Shown: piece after piece, positions 63,257 through 64,000 of the stretch
Numbering within the stretch: position 1 is the stretch's first letter
How the letters are laid out: each line of letters starts with the position of its first letter
Source: Pseudomonadota bacterium
GTDB lineage: Bacteria; Cyanobacteriota; Vampirovibrionia; Obscuribacterales; Obscuribacteraceae
NCBI GenBank assembly: GCA_021325555.1
Contig: JAJPGY010000029.1
Coordinates: 62,001 to 126,000 of the forward strand
Reading direction: 5' to 3'
DNA: 64,000 nt
Translations under genes and position numbers: made by a program
Notes under the pieces: generated by a model
Databases searched by the model: none
What the model saw: the letters and a program-made list of their open reading frames with translations, nothing else
Told to the model about the DNA's origin: nothing

Positions 63257-63739
63257 TCAGGGACGCGGGGGGCGCGCGCCCGGATGCTTCTGGGCGTTGG
63301 GCGGGTGTGCGCCCCCGGCAGCGGCCGGCCCGCCGGCTGCGCCCGCCGGCTGAGGCTCGCGGCGCCCGGCCGGCGCGCTTTCGGGCTGGCTCGCCGGCGC
63401 GGGCCGCGACAGGAGCTTCTGCACCAGCGAGTGCACTTTGGGATCCTTCATGGCGTAGGTGAAAACCAGCGCGTAGAGCGCGATGAAGAGCGCGGTGTTG
63501 ATGGCGGCCCGGACGAGCTGGCGCAGCGACCTCTCGAAGCCGTAGGAGCGTTTGGCCCGATCGAAATTGCCGGCCGCCGGCGGATCCTCCAGGCGCTTGG
63601 TGACCCCGGCTCGCAGCAAGGCCTTGAGCCCGCCGAGTTTGCCCGACTCCTTGCTGGACAGTGCTCTGCCGCAGGACACGCAAAACCTGAGGGGAAGGTT
63701 CATCGCCGCCCCGCAGTACGGACACGAGATTGCCGTCAT
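63257..63739 (-). CDS. Zinc-ribbon protein with one membrane segment
   Basis: The 160-residue protein begins with a double-Cys zinc ribbon (CPYCGAAMNLPLRFCVSCG). A basic helical section follows, then a hydrophobic segment (about 83-100, INTALFIALYALVFTYAM) and a long Pro/Ala/Gly-rich tail. Zinc ribbon, membrane anchor and low-complexity tail parallel the protein at 35932-36456. The coiled-coil gene upstream ends 13 bases before its start and may be co-transcribed. Function unknown. Confidence 0.65.
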   Translation of the reverse strand: MTAISCPYCGAAMNLPLRFCVSCGRALSSKESGKLGGLKALLRAGVTKRLEDPPAAGNFDRAKRSYGFERSLRQLVRAAINTALFIALYALVFTYAMKDPKVHSLVQKLLSRPAPASQPESAPAGRREPQPAGAAGGPAAAGGAHPPNAQKHPGARPPRP

Positions 63740-63752
63740 GAGATCAACACTT

Positions 63753-63989
63753 TTAGAACTCTACCGCCTGCCCGCCGCCGTCGCCGCCACAGTACTTGTT
63801 ATACATCTCCTGGATGGTGCTGCGGTCGTTGGCAAGAGTCTCCTGCTTGCCGTGAAGCTCGATTATGCGGCCCTTCAATTCCTCTATCTGCTGCTCCAGC
63901 GCGGCAATCTCCTCGACGATCTGTCCTTCGGTGCTGGTGAATGCTTCCGCCAGTGTGGCGAACGCTCGTTCTATCTCGGTTTCTGGCAT
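63753..63989 (-). CDS. Small coiled-coil protein
   Basis: The 78-residue protein is acidic and almost entirely helical, with heptad-like spacing in IVEEIAALEQQIEELKGRIIELHGKQETL, a likely coiled coil. It ends in a Gly-rich segment with one Cys (YCGGDGGGQ). ATG 63989 has AGGAAGG upstream. It is upstream of the zinc-ribbon gene on the same strand, 13 bases away. It may dimerise or bind a partner; nothing more can be said. Confidence 0.6.
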   Translation of the reverse strand: MPETEIERAFATLAEAFTSTEGQIVEEIAALEQQIEELKGRIIELHGKQETLANDRSTIQEMYNKYCGGDGGGQAVEF

Positions 63990-64000
63990 GGAGCCTTCCT

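Overview
The window is about 64 kb of GC-rich bacterial chromosome, densely coding on both strands. Several proteins resemble cyanobacterial versions closely: an RpaB/Ycf27-type response regulator (16255-17019), a ~212-residue RNase D ending in LFEH (33634-34272), mini-RNase III, CsaB, a DUF2993 protein, and an LL-DAP-type aminotransferase. No photosynthesis gene is present, and a two-subunit glycine dehydrogenase gene (gcvPB), unusual for Cyanobacteria, is. My inference is a non-photosynthetic relative of Cyanobacteria (Melainabacteria/Vampirovibrionia or a neighbouring lineage). A marker-gene tree would settle this. No rRNA, tRNA or CRISPR array was seen.

Layout. 1-8 kb: tail of an M50-like membrane protein, a fused FTCD (histidine/folate), a glutamate-dehydrogenase homologue whose catalytic Lys is His, two exported proteins sharing one domain in three copies, guanine deaminase. 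8-16 kb: small and exported proteins, an eIF-2B-like protein, a radical SAM protein, enolase, adenosylhomocysteinase. 16-23 kb: RpaB-like regulator, then two tandem CpaC-like secretins with a duplicated leader. 23-30 kb: BlaI-like repressor, GmhB phosphatase, a histidine kinase paired with a degenerate REC-GGDEF-REC protein, mini-RNase III, two cell-envelope glycan enzymes (WecG/TagA-type and CsaB). 29-36 kb: glcE-glcF, an exported protein, RNase D, gcvPB. 36-44 kb: ABC1 kinase, RNase PH, DUF2993 protein, a repeat lipoprotein, aminotransferase, phosphoglycerate mutase. 44-48 kb: a PhoR/PhoB/PhoU-like operon running into holA, then a LOG protein.

48.1-50.7 kb is an accessory patch: a gene joining the ends of an IS1595-family transposase around a DprA-type winged helix in place of the DDE core, and a broken ISL3-family transposase. 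50.7-64 kb: etfB-etfA, ispG, a short RadC, a MATE exporter, a stand-alone TOPRIM protein overlapping a membrane protein, a nitrilase with an internal deletion, an ArfB-like rescue factor, a frameshifted TPR lipoprotein, rpe, an acyl-CoA dehydrogenase without the usual catalytic Glu, and small zinc-ribbon and coiled-coil proteins.

Themes. Carbon and one-carbon metabolism is spread through the window (FTCD, AHCY, GcvPB, GlcEF, enolase, GpmI, Rpe), and ETF could take electrons from the acyl-CoA dehydrogenase. Several proteins keep their fold but lack key catalytic residues. Short GC-rich hairpins recur between genes. The best candidates for undescribed biology are the IS1595-DprA chimera, the three-copy exported domain, the paired secretins and the TOPRIM/membrane pair.
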